64,000 nt of DNA from Streptacidiphilus fuscans (lineage in GTDB: Bacteria; Actinomycetota; Actinomycetes; Streptomycetales; Streptomycetaceae): the NCBI RefSeq assembly GCF_015690355.1, contig NZ_JADPRT010000005.1, positions 62,001 to 126,000 of the forward strand, read 5' to 3'. Shown piece by piece: positions 43,788 through 51,882 of this stretch. Positions within the stretch are counted from its first letter, which is position 1. Every line of letters starts with the position of its first letter. A model generated the notes under the pieces. It searched no databases and had not been told where the DNA came from. It saw nothing but the letters and a program-made list of their open reading frames with translations. The translations under genes and the position numbers were made by a program.

Positions 43788-44219
43788 GTGCGCACCCTGA
43801 GCAAGGCTGCCCTGGTCGCAGCGGTGAGCCTGACAACTGTGCTCGGCGTCACCACCGCAGCGCAGGCCGACACGACCTTCACCGGCGTCAACTACGCAGG
43901 GGTCTACCAGACCACCGCCGACGGCTCCGGCCTCGCCCAGGTGGACTGGACCACAGGCACCAAGACCGCGCCCGCGTTCGCCCACGCCTACATCGAGAAC
44001 AGCCACACCGGCTACTCACTCAACGGCTGGCTGGAGCGCTCCACGGACGGCGGGAAGACCTGGTACACCGTCTCCGGCGTCAACGCCCTCAACAACGGCA
44101 GCGTCGACAGCACGGTCCAGACATACGACTACTACGACGGACCGGGCTACCTCGCCCGCGCCTGCTTCCAGTTCACATCCTGGTCCGGCGCGGCCGTCCA
44201 CTGCTCGCCCGCCATCTAG
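43788..44219 (+). CDS. small secreted protein, paralogue family member 3
   Basis: A 143-residue exported protein starting at GTG with GGAAGGA 7 nt upstream. The signal peptide ends AQA near residue 27. It contains GYSLNGWLERSTDGGKTWYT and YYDGPGYLARACFQF plus TSWSGAAVHCSPAI, almost identical to members 1 and 2, but lies on the opposite strand and 6 kb away. It is followed by a PG-binding protein gene 143 nt downstream. Confidence 0.82.
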   Translation: MRTLSKAALVAAVSLTTVLGVTTAAQADTTFTGVNYAGVYQTTADGSGLAQVDWTTGTKTAPAFAHAYIENSHTGYSLNGWLERSTDGGKTWYTVSGVNALNNGSVDSTVQTYDYYDGPGYLARACFQFTSWSGAAVHCSPAI

Positions 44220-44362
44220 GCGGTGCCCGACTCCTGGACAGCGGCCGTCCGCACCGCGTCCATCGGTGCGGGGGCTCAGCCATCGCGCGCATCTTCAGGG
44301 GTCGTTCTGTCCACACAGCTCCAGACATATGGTCAATTTTCATTCCCAGAAAGAGGAATCCC

Positions 44363-44764
44363 GTGAAGAATGCGATGCGCCGACTTCGGGTCAGTGCCGG
44401 GCTCCTGGTCGCGACGGCGGCCATGGCGGTCGCCGGCGCTCCGATGGCACACGCGTCAGGGAACGAGAGCCCGCAGTACTGGAACCCGATCTGCTTGGCT
44501 CACGGCAGCCAGAACTGGACGGTGGACGGCGGGACCATTCCGGTGCCGACCGAGCAGCTGCAGTACGGCAACCCCTACGGGACCGCGGACTGCGTGGAGT
44601 TCCTCCAGGCGCTGCTGGGCATCCCCGAGGACGGCAGCTTCGGCCCCCAGACCAACGCCGCAGTCCGCAGCTTCCAGCAGGCCAACCTCGTCCGGGGCTA
44701 CTGCGGCCCGGTGGACGGCATCGTGGGTCCGCGCACCTGGTTCTGCCTGATGGCCCAGAACTGA
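44363..44764 (+). CDS. secreted peptidoglycan-binding-domain protein
   Basis: A 133-residue exported protein. The start is GTG with AGAGG 6 nt upstream; the signal peptide ends AHA near residue 32. The mature part includes ICLAHGSQNWTVDGG and a PG_binding_1 domain (CVEFLQALLGIPEDGSFGPQ, VRSFQQANLVRGYCGPVDG, GPRTWFCLMAQN) with four Cys. No catalytic domain is present. It is probably in the same functional set as the proteins at 39798 and 40899. Confidence 0.82.
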   Translation: MKNAMRRLRVSAGLLVATAAMAVAGAPMAHASGNESPQYWNPICLAHGSQNWTVDGGTIPVPTEQLQYGNPYGTADCVEFLQALLGIPEDGSFGPQTNAAVRSFQQANLVRGYCGPVDGIVGPRTWFCLMAQN

Positions 44765-44784
44765 CCACCGCTCCTGCGGCCACC

Positions 44785-44815
44785 CCCTGCCAGATCGGTG
44801 ACCGGTCTGGCGGGG
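44785..44815. terminator. terminator after the peptidoglycan-binding gene
   Basis: A 14-bp stem with two G-T pairs and a 3-nt loop, including GCCAGA pairing with TCTGGC, begins 20 nt after the stop codon. This is a typical GC-rich actinomycete terminator. Confidence 0.6.
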
Positions 44816-44832
44816 CGGCTCAGCAGCGACGC

Positions 44833-44893
44833 CTAGACCGTGTCGGCAATGTCGTTGAGCCACAGTCGTAGGCAGGCGAAGGTGACCATGGCT
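44833..44893 (-). pseudogene. 3' tip of another transposase
   Basis: The leftward frame reads MVTFACLRLWLNDIADTV then a TAG stop, resembling the last residues of IS5-type transposases (the neighbour ends TVASIRLWLKP). It directly abuts the IS5-type element at 44896, as if the latter inserted into the older copy. Only about 19 codons remain, so confidence is limited. Confidence 0.4.
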
Positions 44894-44949
44894 TAGGTTC
44901 TGTCCGGCGGATCTTGTGACTGTCGGGCTGTCGGGTCGTTGTTCTGGTC

Positions 44950-45830
44950 GTGCGGCGGGGCGATCTGACGAATGACGAGTGGATACGGCTGGCGCCGCAT
45001 CTGACGAAGTCGGGTGCCCGGGGTGGGCGCTGATGCGATCACCGCCTGGTGATCAACGGGATCTTGTTCCGGGTCCGCACCGGAGTGCCCTGGCGTGACC
45101 TGCCCGAGCGCTTCGGAAGCTGGAAGACCGTCTACGAGCGGCATCGGCGCTGGTCGGCGGACGGGACCTGGGACAGGATCCTTCAGGCGGTTCTGGCAGA
45201 CACCGATGCCGACGGTCGGGCGGACTGGAGCATGGTCAGCGTCGACTCGACCTCCTGCCGGGCCCACCAGCATGCGGCTGGCGCCCCGCGGAGAACGCCG
45301 CGGGTCCCGAAAAAAGATCAACGCCTCGGCAGCACCGTCCCGACGAAGGACTCGGACGCTCCCGGGGCGGCCTGACCTGCAAAATCCACCTCGCCGGCGA
45401 AGGCGGACGCCGACCGCTGGCCCTGCTGATCACGCCCGGCCAGTGGGGCGACAGCCCACAGCTGATTCCGGTGCTCGAACGGATCCGGGTGAGGCCTCCC
45501 GGCGGCGGACACCCGCGCACCCGCCCCGACCACCTTGGCGGCGACAAGGCCTACAGCTCCCGCAGAAACCGGCGCTACCTGCGCAGGCGCCAGATCAAGC
45601 ACACCATCCCCGAACCGAAGGACCAGCGAGCCAACCGCCGACGCCGAGGCAGCCGAGGCGGCAGGCCAGCCGGTTTCGACAAGGAGATGTACAAGCGGCG
45701 CAACGAGGTCGAACGCACCATTAACCAGCTCAAGCACTTCAGGGCTGTGGCCACGCGGTACGACAAACGCGCCTACGTCTTCACCGGAACCGTCACAGTC
45801 GCCTCGATCCGCCTGTGGCTCAAGCCCTGA
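44950..45830 (+). pseudogene. IS5-family transposase with in-frame stop and -1 frameshift
   Basis: The N-terminal part (GDLTNDEWIRLAPHLTKSG) is cut by TGA at 45031 where the family normally has Trp (GGRW). It resumes in frame (VINGILFRVRTGVPWRDLPE, first Asp in MVSVDSTSC). A shift to the -1 frame is then needed; it could occur at the A6G run at 45310-45316. The second frame gives LGRSRGGLTCKIHLAGEGG, second Asp in LGGDKAYSS and Glu in RRNEVERTINQLK. A6G frameshifting is used by IS427-group IS5 elements, but the TGA suggests this copy is inactive. Confidence 0.85.
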
Positions 45831-45843
45831 CGCGGTGGTTCCG

Positions 45844-46188
45844 TCAGCGAGCTTCCAGCTCTTCGGCCCGCCGCTCAAGTTCCGCCGCGATGTCGTCCCA
45901 GTCCGGGCCGTGCAGCCACAGGTTCTGCGCGGCCTCCCGAAGAAGAGCCGGTTCATCCGGCTTCTGCAAGAGCACAAGCCGATAAGCGAGATTGCGAATC
46001 CACACCGGGAGCTGGCCGTCGACCAGGTGCGGGCAAAGCTCCCGCAGCATCGAGAGGATGACGTCCGCATCAGCGAACGTCAGCTCCTCGACGAAGTAGT
46101 GCTCTCGGTGTTCCTGACCGCACGGCGGTGTCGGGCGGTACTCATCTCCGTAAAGACACCGGGCGTGCTCGGTCAGGGTGTTGTGCAT
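45844..46188 (-). CDS. passenger hypothetical protein inside the IS
   Basis: A 114-residue acidic protein (YFVEELTFADADVILSMLRE, QLPVWIRNLAYRLVLLQ, LHGPDWDDIAAELERRAEEL). It lies entirely within the inverted repeats, convergent with the transposase and 13 nt from its stop. The ATG is only 22 nt from the right repeat, so its promoter must lie in the repeat or outside. There is no HTH and no similarity to transposases. The function is unknown. Confidence 0.65.
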   Translation of the reverse strand: MHNTLTEHARCLYGDEYRPTPPCGQEHREHYFVEELTFADADVILSMLRELCPHLVDGQLPVWIRNLAYRLVLLQKPDEPALLREAAQNLWLHGPDWDDIAAELERRAEELEAR

Positions 46189-46338
46189 GCGCTGCAGCCT
46201 ACGACCTCGTGATCCGCCGGACAGAACCTAGTAGTGGACGTCGCGTAGGGCCCGGCGCGACGAATGGCCCACCCTTGCTGGGACTCCCCCCGAGGCCCGG
46301 CGGGAGTTGCCCGGCAGAGCCGAGGGAACGCACGCCGG

Positions 46339-46935
46339 TTACAAGCCGGCGGCGTAGGCCAGCAGGTTGGGCGAGGTGGAGTTGACGCTGAGCACGTCCG
46401 AGGTGGCCTGGTCTGTCAGCCAGCGCTTCATGTCAGCGGAGGACGCCTTCGGGTATGCCTGCTTGAGGAGGGCGGCGATGCCGCACACGTACGGGCTGGC
46501 CATCGAGGTGCCGTCCAGGGCGACGCTGCCGCCCCCGAGCTTGGCGGAGACGACGCCGACACCGGGGGCGAACATGGTCAGGCACGGGCCGAAGTTGCTG
46601 AAATTCGCCTGCCTGTCGTTGCGGTCGGTGGCCCCGACCGTGAGCGCCAGCTTGGCGCCGGCCGGGGAGATGCCGCAGGCGTCCAGATGGCTGTTCCCGG
46701 CCGCGATCACCGGCAGCACGCCCCAGGCGGCGAGCGAGTTCACGGCGGCGTCCAAGGTGGCCGTGTGCGGGCCGCCGAGCGAGCCGTTCAGCACCGCCGG
46801 CTGCACCGCGTCCTGGCTCACCCAGTCGAGGCCAGCGAGGATCCCGGCCCAGGTGCCGTTCCCGTTGCAACCCAGCACACGGACGGAGACCAGGGTGCTC
46901 TGGCGTGCGACGCCGTAGTGGGAGCCTCCCACGAT
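46339..46935 (-). pseudogene. subtilisin-like (S8) protease, N-terminus lost
   Basis: The C-terminal two thirds of an S8 serine protease survive: VSVRVLGCNGNGTWAGILAG, oxyanion Asn in VIAAGNSHLDACG, and nucleophile Ser in DGTSMASPYVCG. The signal peptide, propeptide, catalytic Asp and the HGTHVAG His motif are missing; the last is represented only by a degenerate GLVGIVGGSHYG. No start codon with a ribosome site is in place, so this is a remnant. Confidence 0.8.
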
Positions 46936-47391
46936 GCCGACCAGACCCCGCGCACCGCACTGGCCGACCCGCACGCCGCCGACACAAACTGGCCACCGGC
47001 CGCCTCACCACGCCCTCACACCCAGCGGCGCGCCGCCCGACATCCCGTCAACACCCGCGCCGAGGCCGATGCCAGCCAGCTCGACGCAAGGAGCCCCCAC
47101 GGGTTCGACCAGGGCGAAATCGAAGGATGAACCTGCTGAGATCGCCGAGGTGATCATCGTACTCACGACATCCACTCAGCACGTCCGTGGCGCTTCGCCC
47201 CTATGACTGAAGCGTTCCCTGAAAGTTCGTCAGCTAGGAGCGATCGAGCGCGCCGTCCATGATCTCTAGAACAGTCCGGAAGCCCGGCGGGCCTTGTCGG
47301 CGACTGCGGCGTCGTGCTGTGTGGTGTTGCTCGTCGCGTGCTTAGCTCCGGGGCGCTCGTGGGGCTGGTTGGATTTGTTGTGTCCTCCCGC
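46936..47391. other. 455-base region without a supported gene
   Basis: This lies between the protease remnant and the GNAT gene. Frames on both strands are low-complexity. No repeat or hairpin of note was seen. It is probably debris from the event that removed the protease N-terminus. Confidence 0.4.
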
Positions 47392-47949
47392 TCAGAACGC
47401 TTCGGACCGAATGGCACGGACCATGGCCACAAGGGCCGGTGAACCAGGGCTCGGCGTCTGGTGGTTGAAGGGCGCGTACCCCCAGTTCGCGTAGAGGGCC
47501 TGGACCTTGCCGTCCCCGGCCTTCGGGTTGACCAGGAGCGTGACGCGTGGCTCGGTACGTCCGGCGAGAAGGGCGTCGTGGAGGCGGAGAGATGCGCCGG
47601 TCTTCCGCCAGGCGGGGCGGACACCGAGTTCCTTGAGGGCGACGGCGGGCACTTGGTCGAAGCCCTCGGGCAATGGCTCGTCCATGCGAGTCCACCAGCG
47701 GTTCCCGGCCAGGACGGTGTTGCCGTAAGCGTAGCCGACGGGTTCGACGCCGTCGTAGCCGATCACGACTTCCCAGCCGTCCTCGGCGGCGTGGCGGTCC
47801 AGGCGTTCGGCGAAGGAGTCCACGCTGTAGTGGGGCAGGTGGATGAGGTCGTGGCGGACGTCCGCGTACACGTCGAGCATGACTTGCCGGATGCCGGCGA
47901 GGTCGGCGTAGCGCTCGATCGAGATGCGGGATGCGGCGGCGGTGCTCAT
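47392..47949 (-). CDS. GNAT-family acetyltransferase
   Basis: A 185-residue N-acetyltransferase. The GNAT core is visible as VGYAYGNTVL, the acetyl-CoA-binding strand and loop LKELGVRPAWRKTGASLRLH, and LLVNPKAGDGKVQALYANWG near the end. The ATG has AAGGGG 5 nt upstream and overlaps the stop of the XRE/TPR regulator gene (ATGA), so regulator and enzyme are coupled. The substrate is unknown. Confidence 0.87.
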   Translation of the reverse strand: MSTAAASRISIERYADLAGIRQVMLDVYADVRHDLIHLPHYSVDSFAERLDRHAAEDGWEVVIGYDGVEPVGYAYGNTVLAGNRWWTRMDEPLPEGFDQVPAVALKELGVRPAWRKTGASLRLHDALLAGRTEPRVTLLVNPKAGDGKVQALYANWGYAPFNHQTPSPGSPALVAMVRAIRSEAF

Positions 47950-49235
47950 GCGGTCCCCTTCCTGGCTGCGTGGCGGTGATCGTCCCATGTGCGGGCGGCG
48001 GTAGAGCCTGGCGCGGTGCTGTTGAGGGTGACCGTGAAGCGGTCCAGGGCGCGGGCGACGCGCGGGTGCCGGCCGCCTTCCCCGTCCAGCAGTGCGACAG
48101 CGGTGCCGACGGCTGCGTCGACCTCGCCTTGGCCGAGCTGCGCGCGGGCGAGGCGGGCGTTGGTGATGGCGTTGGAGCGGCGCAGATGGGTGCGTCGCCG
48201 GGCGAGGGACTGGTGGGCGTGTGCCTCGGCCTGGTCGTATCGGCCGCAGGCGAGGAACGCGGCCACGGAGAGGGAGTCCAGCTCGGCCTGGTCGTAGAAG
48301 GCAGTGAGCCACAGCGGGCGTTGCGTCTCGCGGTCAGTGCGGCCGAGCGCGTCCTGGGCGAGGCCGAGCGCGCGCTCGACGGCCTGGTTGTCGCCGGTCA
48401 TGCCGAGGATGGCGGCGTGGCGGGCGTGGCCGAGGGACGCGAACAGCGGGTCGCGCCGGGTGATCGGGAGGCCGCGGGCGACGTCGTTGGCGGCGATGGC
48501 GTCGGCGGGGCGTCCCATGAGACGGAACAAACTTCCGGCGTGGGACCAGATGCGGAACTGGATACCCATGTCTCCGGACATTGAGGCCAGGCAGGCGGCT
48601 CGGTCGCGGTAGCTCTCGGCGGCGTCGAAGCGGCGGGAGTCGATGGCGGCCCACATGGCGGAGGAGACGAAGGCGGCCGCGGTGCCGTAGAGGGCGGAGC
48701 GCACAGTGGGGGTCGCCGTGGCGACCTGCTGCAGCTCGATGGCTTCCTCGGCCAGGGCGAGGGAGTGGTACTCCGTGGAGGTCCTGCCGCCGCGTCGGTG
48801 GTCGTCGGCGACGATTTCGGCGAACTGGCGCTGCAGGCGACGTACGTCGCTCATGCCGATCCGGCTGGATGCTATGGCAGTTGAGCGTGGTGCCACGGTG
48901 CCGGCAGCGGTGCCGGTCACGGCGAACAGGAAGGAGCGGCGGAGCACGGAATCATCCTCGGTGGCGACGGCTGGAACGGGAGCGCGCCTCGGTGGGTGAA
49001 AGCCGAGGTCGGTCACGGAACAGCCGAATACTGCCTCCAGGCCAGCCCGTTGAGGGGGCTGCGGCCAGTGCGTCTTGCCGCTCAGCCAGTGCCTGACCGT
49101 CCGGTCTCCGACGGTGTCCCGCTGCCCGCAGGCGCGCAGCTCGGCGTTGACCAAGTCGGCTAATCCCTGCTGCGTGAGGCCGACATCGGCCATGTGCTCT
49201 GCCAGCGCTGTGTTCGGCTCCTGAATCCCCGTCAC
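47946..49235 (-). CDS. XRE-family regulator with TPR-like C-terminal domain
   Basis: A 429-residue protein. The N-terminal HTH is at about residues 10-60 (ALAEHMADVGLTQQGLADLV, TVRHWLSGKTHWPQPPQ). The C-terminal 300 residues are helical TPR-like repeats (AIELQQVATATPTVRSALYG, AAESYRDRAACLASMSGD, RYDQAEAHAHQSLARRRTHL). Such Streptomyces regulators usually sense a peptide or small ligand through the TPR domain. The start is GTG with a weak ribosome site. It is divergent from the small-gene operon at 49435 and is its probable regulator. Confidence 0.85.
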   Translation of the reverse strand: MTGIQEPNTALAEHMADVGLTQQGLADLVNAELRACGQRDTVGDRTVRHWLSGKTHWPQPPQRAGLEAVFGCSVTDLGFHPPRRAPVPAVATEDDSVLRRSFLFAVTGTAAGTVAPRSTAIASSRIGMSDVRRLQRQFAEIVADDHRRGGRTSTEYHSLALAEEAIELQQVATATPTVRSALYGTAAAFVSSAMWAAIDSRRFDAAESYRDRAACLASMSGDMGIQFRIWSHAGSLFRLMGRPADAIAANDVARGLPITRRDPLFASLGHARHAAILGMTGDNQAVERALGLAQDALGRTDRETQRPLWLTAFYDQAELDSLSVAAFLACGRYDQAEAHAHQSLARRRTHLRRSNAITNARLARAQLGQGEVDAAVGTAVALLDGEGGRHPRVARALDRFTVTLNSTAPGSTAARTWDDHRHAARKGTA

Positions 49236-49434
49236 GACTTCGACCGTAGCGCGTGCCGATCGCAGCGACAGTCACCCGGAAAAACCGGGCGCGGGAAATT
49301 TCCGGGTGGCCACAGTCGTCCGCCTGCGATCTGTCCTCCTCACCATCGGTTACTGGGGCTCTACTGAATGTCAGCCGCCTGGCCCCACTCTCCTGGGAGC
49401 GTCGGGCAGGCCTACACGATCGAAGGAGCTGACC

Positions 49435-49650
49435 GTGCCCACCGCCCTGCCCGTCCGTACCCCGCAGGTCACCGGCCATGCTCCCGCGCCGTGCTCGATC
49501 CAGTCGGCGGGCATCCGTCTGACGATCTTCGATCCTGCGACACAGCGGCGGGTGGTGCACGAGCCCGACTTCGGACAGGCGGCCAGACGGGCCCATTTCC
49601 TGATCCAGGTCGCCCGGCTGGTCCAGATCCGCAAGGAGGCCGGGCTGTGA
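49435..49650 (+). CDS. small hypothetical protein, first gene of coupled operon
   Basis: A 71-residue protein (RLTIFDPATQRRVVHEPDFG, ARRAHFLIQVARLVQIRKEA) starting at GTG with AAGGAG 6 nt upstream. Its TGA overlaps the GTG of the next gene (GTGA). No family is recognised. It opens an operon of tightly overlapped genes divergent from an XRE/TPR regulator. Confidence 0.7.
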   Translation: MPTALPVRTPQVTGHAPAPCSIQSAGIRLTIFDPATQRRVVHEPDFGQAARRAHFLIQVARLVQIRKEAGL

Positions 49651-49814
49651 CCACGGACCCCGGCGAGTTCACGGCGGCAGACCTCAACCAGCTCGCCCAG
49701 GCGCTCCCCGCCCCGGTCTACACCGACGTGCAGGCCGGAACCGTCGACGACGGCTGGCCTCCCTGCACCTGCCCCCAGTGCGCCCAGACCCCCTCCCCAC
49801 AGGCAAGGCGATAG
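49647..49814 (+). CDS. 55-residue peptide with C-terminal Cys cluster
   Basis: The start is GTG with AAGGAGG 7 nt upstream, overlapping the previous stop. The N-terminal part is acidic and leader-like (GEFTAADLNQLAQALPAPVY). The C-terminal part carries PPCTCPQCAQ and a short basic tail. It could be a precursor peptide, a tiny metal-binding protein or a regulator. The sequence shows only the Cys cluster and the coupling. Confidence 0.6.
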   Translation: MTTDPGEFTAADLNQLAQALPAPVYTDVQAGTVDDGWPPCTCPQCAQTPSPQARR

Positions 49815-49956
49815 ACCGGCTGCGGGAGCCTACTCCCCCGTGGCAACTCCGTCGCCCCCAATGCCCCCTCCCTGCCGAGCCCATTCAGCGTGGACAGCCC
49901 TCGGCGGGGAGGCCCGCACCATACGCACTACCCGCAGCAACGGAAGGAGCACCACC

Positions 49957-50384
49957 ATGGCGAACGTGTTGGAGACGAGCACCGAACTGGTCGAGCTCGG
50001 CCGGTTCCTGACCATCACCGCCCGCAGGTTCGACGCGGGCGAGACCGGCCCGGAGATGTTCAGCGCGGCTGTCGACGCCGCCTGGCACAACCTCCTCCAG
50101 GACCCGGACGCCTACAAGGAGTTCACCGCCGCGCACGCCCGCCGCCCGATCGGCCACCGTCCCGCGAACGGCGAGGGCTTCATCAGCTGGGTGACTGCCT
50201 ACGAGGAGGCGTACGGCCCGCTGCCTGACGTGTGGTTCACCGACGCCGACGGCACTATCGACACGACGGCCTCGCCCGCTACCGCGAGACCGGCAAGGTC
50301 TGGGCGCGCTGGGACTGCTCCCCGGTCCCGGGCGACGGCGGAGACGACGACGTTGCCCCGGAATCCGAGACCGCAACCCGGTGA
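49957..50384 (+). pseudogene. hypothetical protein with probable frameshift
   Basis: The ATG has AAGGAG 7 nt upstream. About 100 residues (LVELGRFLTITARRFDAGET, AAHARRPIGHRPANGEGFIS, YGPLPDVWFTDADGTID) are followed, after one base change of frame near 50260, by GLARYRETGKVWARWDCSPV and an acidic tail ending at TGA 50382-50384. This TGA overlaps the next GTG, exactly as in the other junctions of the operon, which supports the frameshifted reading. It may be a sequencing error rather than a dead gene. Confidence 0.55.
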
Positions 50385-51013
50385 CCGTCATCAACTCAGG
50401 CGCAGCGCCCCGGCACACGGCCGGGGCGCTCCGCCGCCTGGAAGCCGCCGGCAGCACGCCCACGACGGTGGAGGTTGCGGCTTATGTCAGCGCCATGACC
50501 GTGCACTGCCCCTTCCTGGGGCCGTCGGTGGACCGGGGCATGACCAGGTGGACCGTCTACGAGACCGCGACCGCAGACCTCCACGCGGTGGAGTCCGAGG
50601 TGTTCCACGTCGGTGTCGAGGCGGCCGAGACGATCCGGAGGCGGATGCGCGAGCCCGGCGGCGCGCTTGCATGCGAGTGCGTGGTCCTCCTGGGCTCTGA
50701 CGTGGACCACCGCGCGGCGACTGCATGGCCGTACTGGGCGCTGCGGAACCTGTACGCGCCACTCGGAGTGCTCCTGGGCAAGTTCTACGCCGGACACACC
50801 GAGACCGACAGCTTCGGCACCGTGATCCCACCAGCACCGTTCTCGTTCATCCCGGTGCGGGCAGCCGTCAAGCAACGGGACCCATGCTTCCTCAACAGCA
50901 CCCCCGAGGTGGCCCGTGCACTGTCCGCCGCCGATGACGACGGCCGCAACGTGTTCGAGACCCTGCCCTGCGACTGGACGGAGATCAAGAAGTGGGCCCG
51001 GACCCAGACCTGA
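50381..51013 (+). CDS. DUF6875-like hypothetical protein
   Basis: A 210-residue protein starting at GTG overlapped with the preceding stop. It has HCPFLGPSVDRGMTRWTVYE in the N-terminal half and GVLLGKFYAGHTETDSFGT and FSFIPVRAAVKQRDPCFLNS in the C-terminal half. The HCPF...PS and LGxFY...P patterns recall the DUF6875 family found in actinomycete natural-product and signalling operons. The family call is from memory and tentative. Confidence 0.5.
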   Translation: MTVINSGAAPRHTAGALRRLEAAGSTPTTVEVAAYVSAMTVHCPFLGPSVDRGMTRWTVYETATADLHAVESEVFHVGVEAAETIRRRMREPGGALACECVVLLGSDVDHRAATAWPYWALRNLYAPLGVLLGKFYAGHTETDSFGTVIPPAPFSFIPVRAAVKQRDPCFLNSTPEVARALSAADDDGRNVFETLPCDWTEIKKWARTQT

Positions 51014-51882
51014 GCGCACCCCCGACAGAGGCCATGCGGACCCTCCAGGACCGGTTCGGCCAGCCGCTGACCGCCGAACTCCTCAGCGACCGGCGCGGCT
51101 CACGAGCGTGGAAGATCACCGGCCACAGCGTCCGGCTCGCCCTCAAGGCCAACACCCCCGGAGCGGACAGCGGACGGGACAAGGTCACTGAACTCGCCCA
51201 GGAGAATGCGACTCTGACTGCGCTGACCGAGGCGGGCGCGATCAACCCCCGCTACCTGGTCGCTGCCGAACCCTGGCAGAGCGGTCGATGGCTGGCTGTG
51301 CGTTGGATCGACGGCACCCCGGTCTACCGTGCGTTCGCCACAGTGCGTGGCGTTGAGGGTGACCTCCGCACGTCACGGCCCTGGCTCCTAGGCGTCGCGC
51401 ACACATGGGCGCGGCAACTCGCAGCCCTGCACGCGGCCGGATGGACGCACGCAGATGTGCAGCCCACCAACACGCTCATCACCCATGCCGGGGACGCCGA
51501 GGTCATCGACTATGCCCTCGCCTGCGGCCCGACTGCCACGCCCTGGCTCCCGTACCGAGGTGCCCTCACTCACACCACCGCACCCGAGATCGCCGAAGCC
51601 CTGCTCTCCACCCACGACGACGTCCACGTCCAGGCCGAATCGCCCGCGGATGTCTGGGGCCTGGGAGCCTCGTTGTACTGGTGCTGGACCGCACAGCGAC
51701 CCATCGCCTACGCGGACGACGTTGCCCGCGTCGACAAGCTCCGCGCCATCGCCAAAGGCGAGACGCTACCCCTGGAAGCCGGCAGGCCGTACCCGTTCCC
51801 CCAGTTCGAGGAACTGATCCGGGCCTGCCTCCGCCCCGACCCCGCCGACCGGCCCACCGCTGCTGAGGCGGCCAGGTGGTGA
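50992..51882 (+). CDS. protein-kinase-like protein
   Basis: A 296-residue protein-kinase-fold protein overlapping the upstream gene by 22 nt, with GGAG 8 nt before the GTG. The catalytic loop reads GWTHADVQPTNTL (Asp and Asn in kinase spacing), the metal loop is VIDYAL instead of DFG, and SPADVWGLGASLYWCW matches the helix-F region. The Gly-rich loop is weak (SDRRGSRAWK), with a possible Lys in LALKAN. It has no membrane helix. It may phosphorylate a small molecule or a protein, or be a pseudokinase. Confidence 0.75.
   Translation: MGPDPDLSAPPTEAMRTLQDRFGQPLTAELLSDRRGSRAWKITGHSVRLALKANTPGADSGRDKVTELAQENATLTALTEAGAINPRYLVAAEPWQSGRWLAVRWIDGTPVYRAFATVRGVEGDLRTSRPWLLGVAHTWARQLAALHAAGWTHADVQPTNTLITHAGDAEVIDYALACGPTATPWLPYRGALTHTTAPEIAEALLSTHDDVHVQAESPADVWGLGASLYWCWTAQRPIAYADDVARVDKLRAIAKGETLPLEAGRPYPFPQFEELIRACLRPDPADRPTAAEAARW

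Larger units (their letters stand above)
44896..46228. mobile_element. IS5-type insertion sequence with passenger gene
   Basis: GGTTCTGTCCGGCGGATC at 44896-44913 is repeated as its exact reverse complement at 46211-46228: perfect 18-bp terminal inverted repeats. A TA flanks each end (44894-44895 and 46229-46230), a likely target duplication. Inside are a rightward transposase (44950-45830) and an opposite-strand gene (45844-46188). Total length is 1,333 bases, longer than usual for this group because of the extra gene. Confidence 0.85.
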
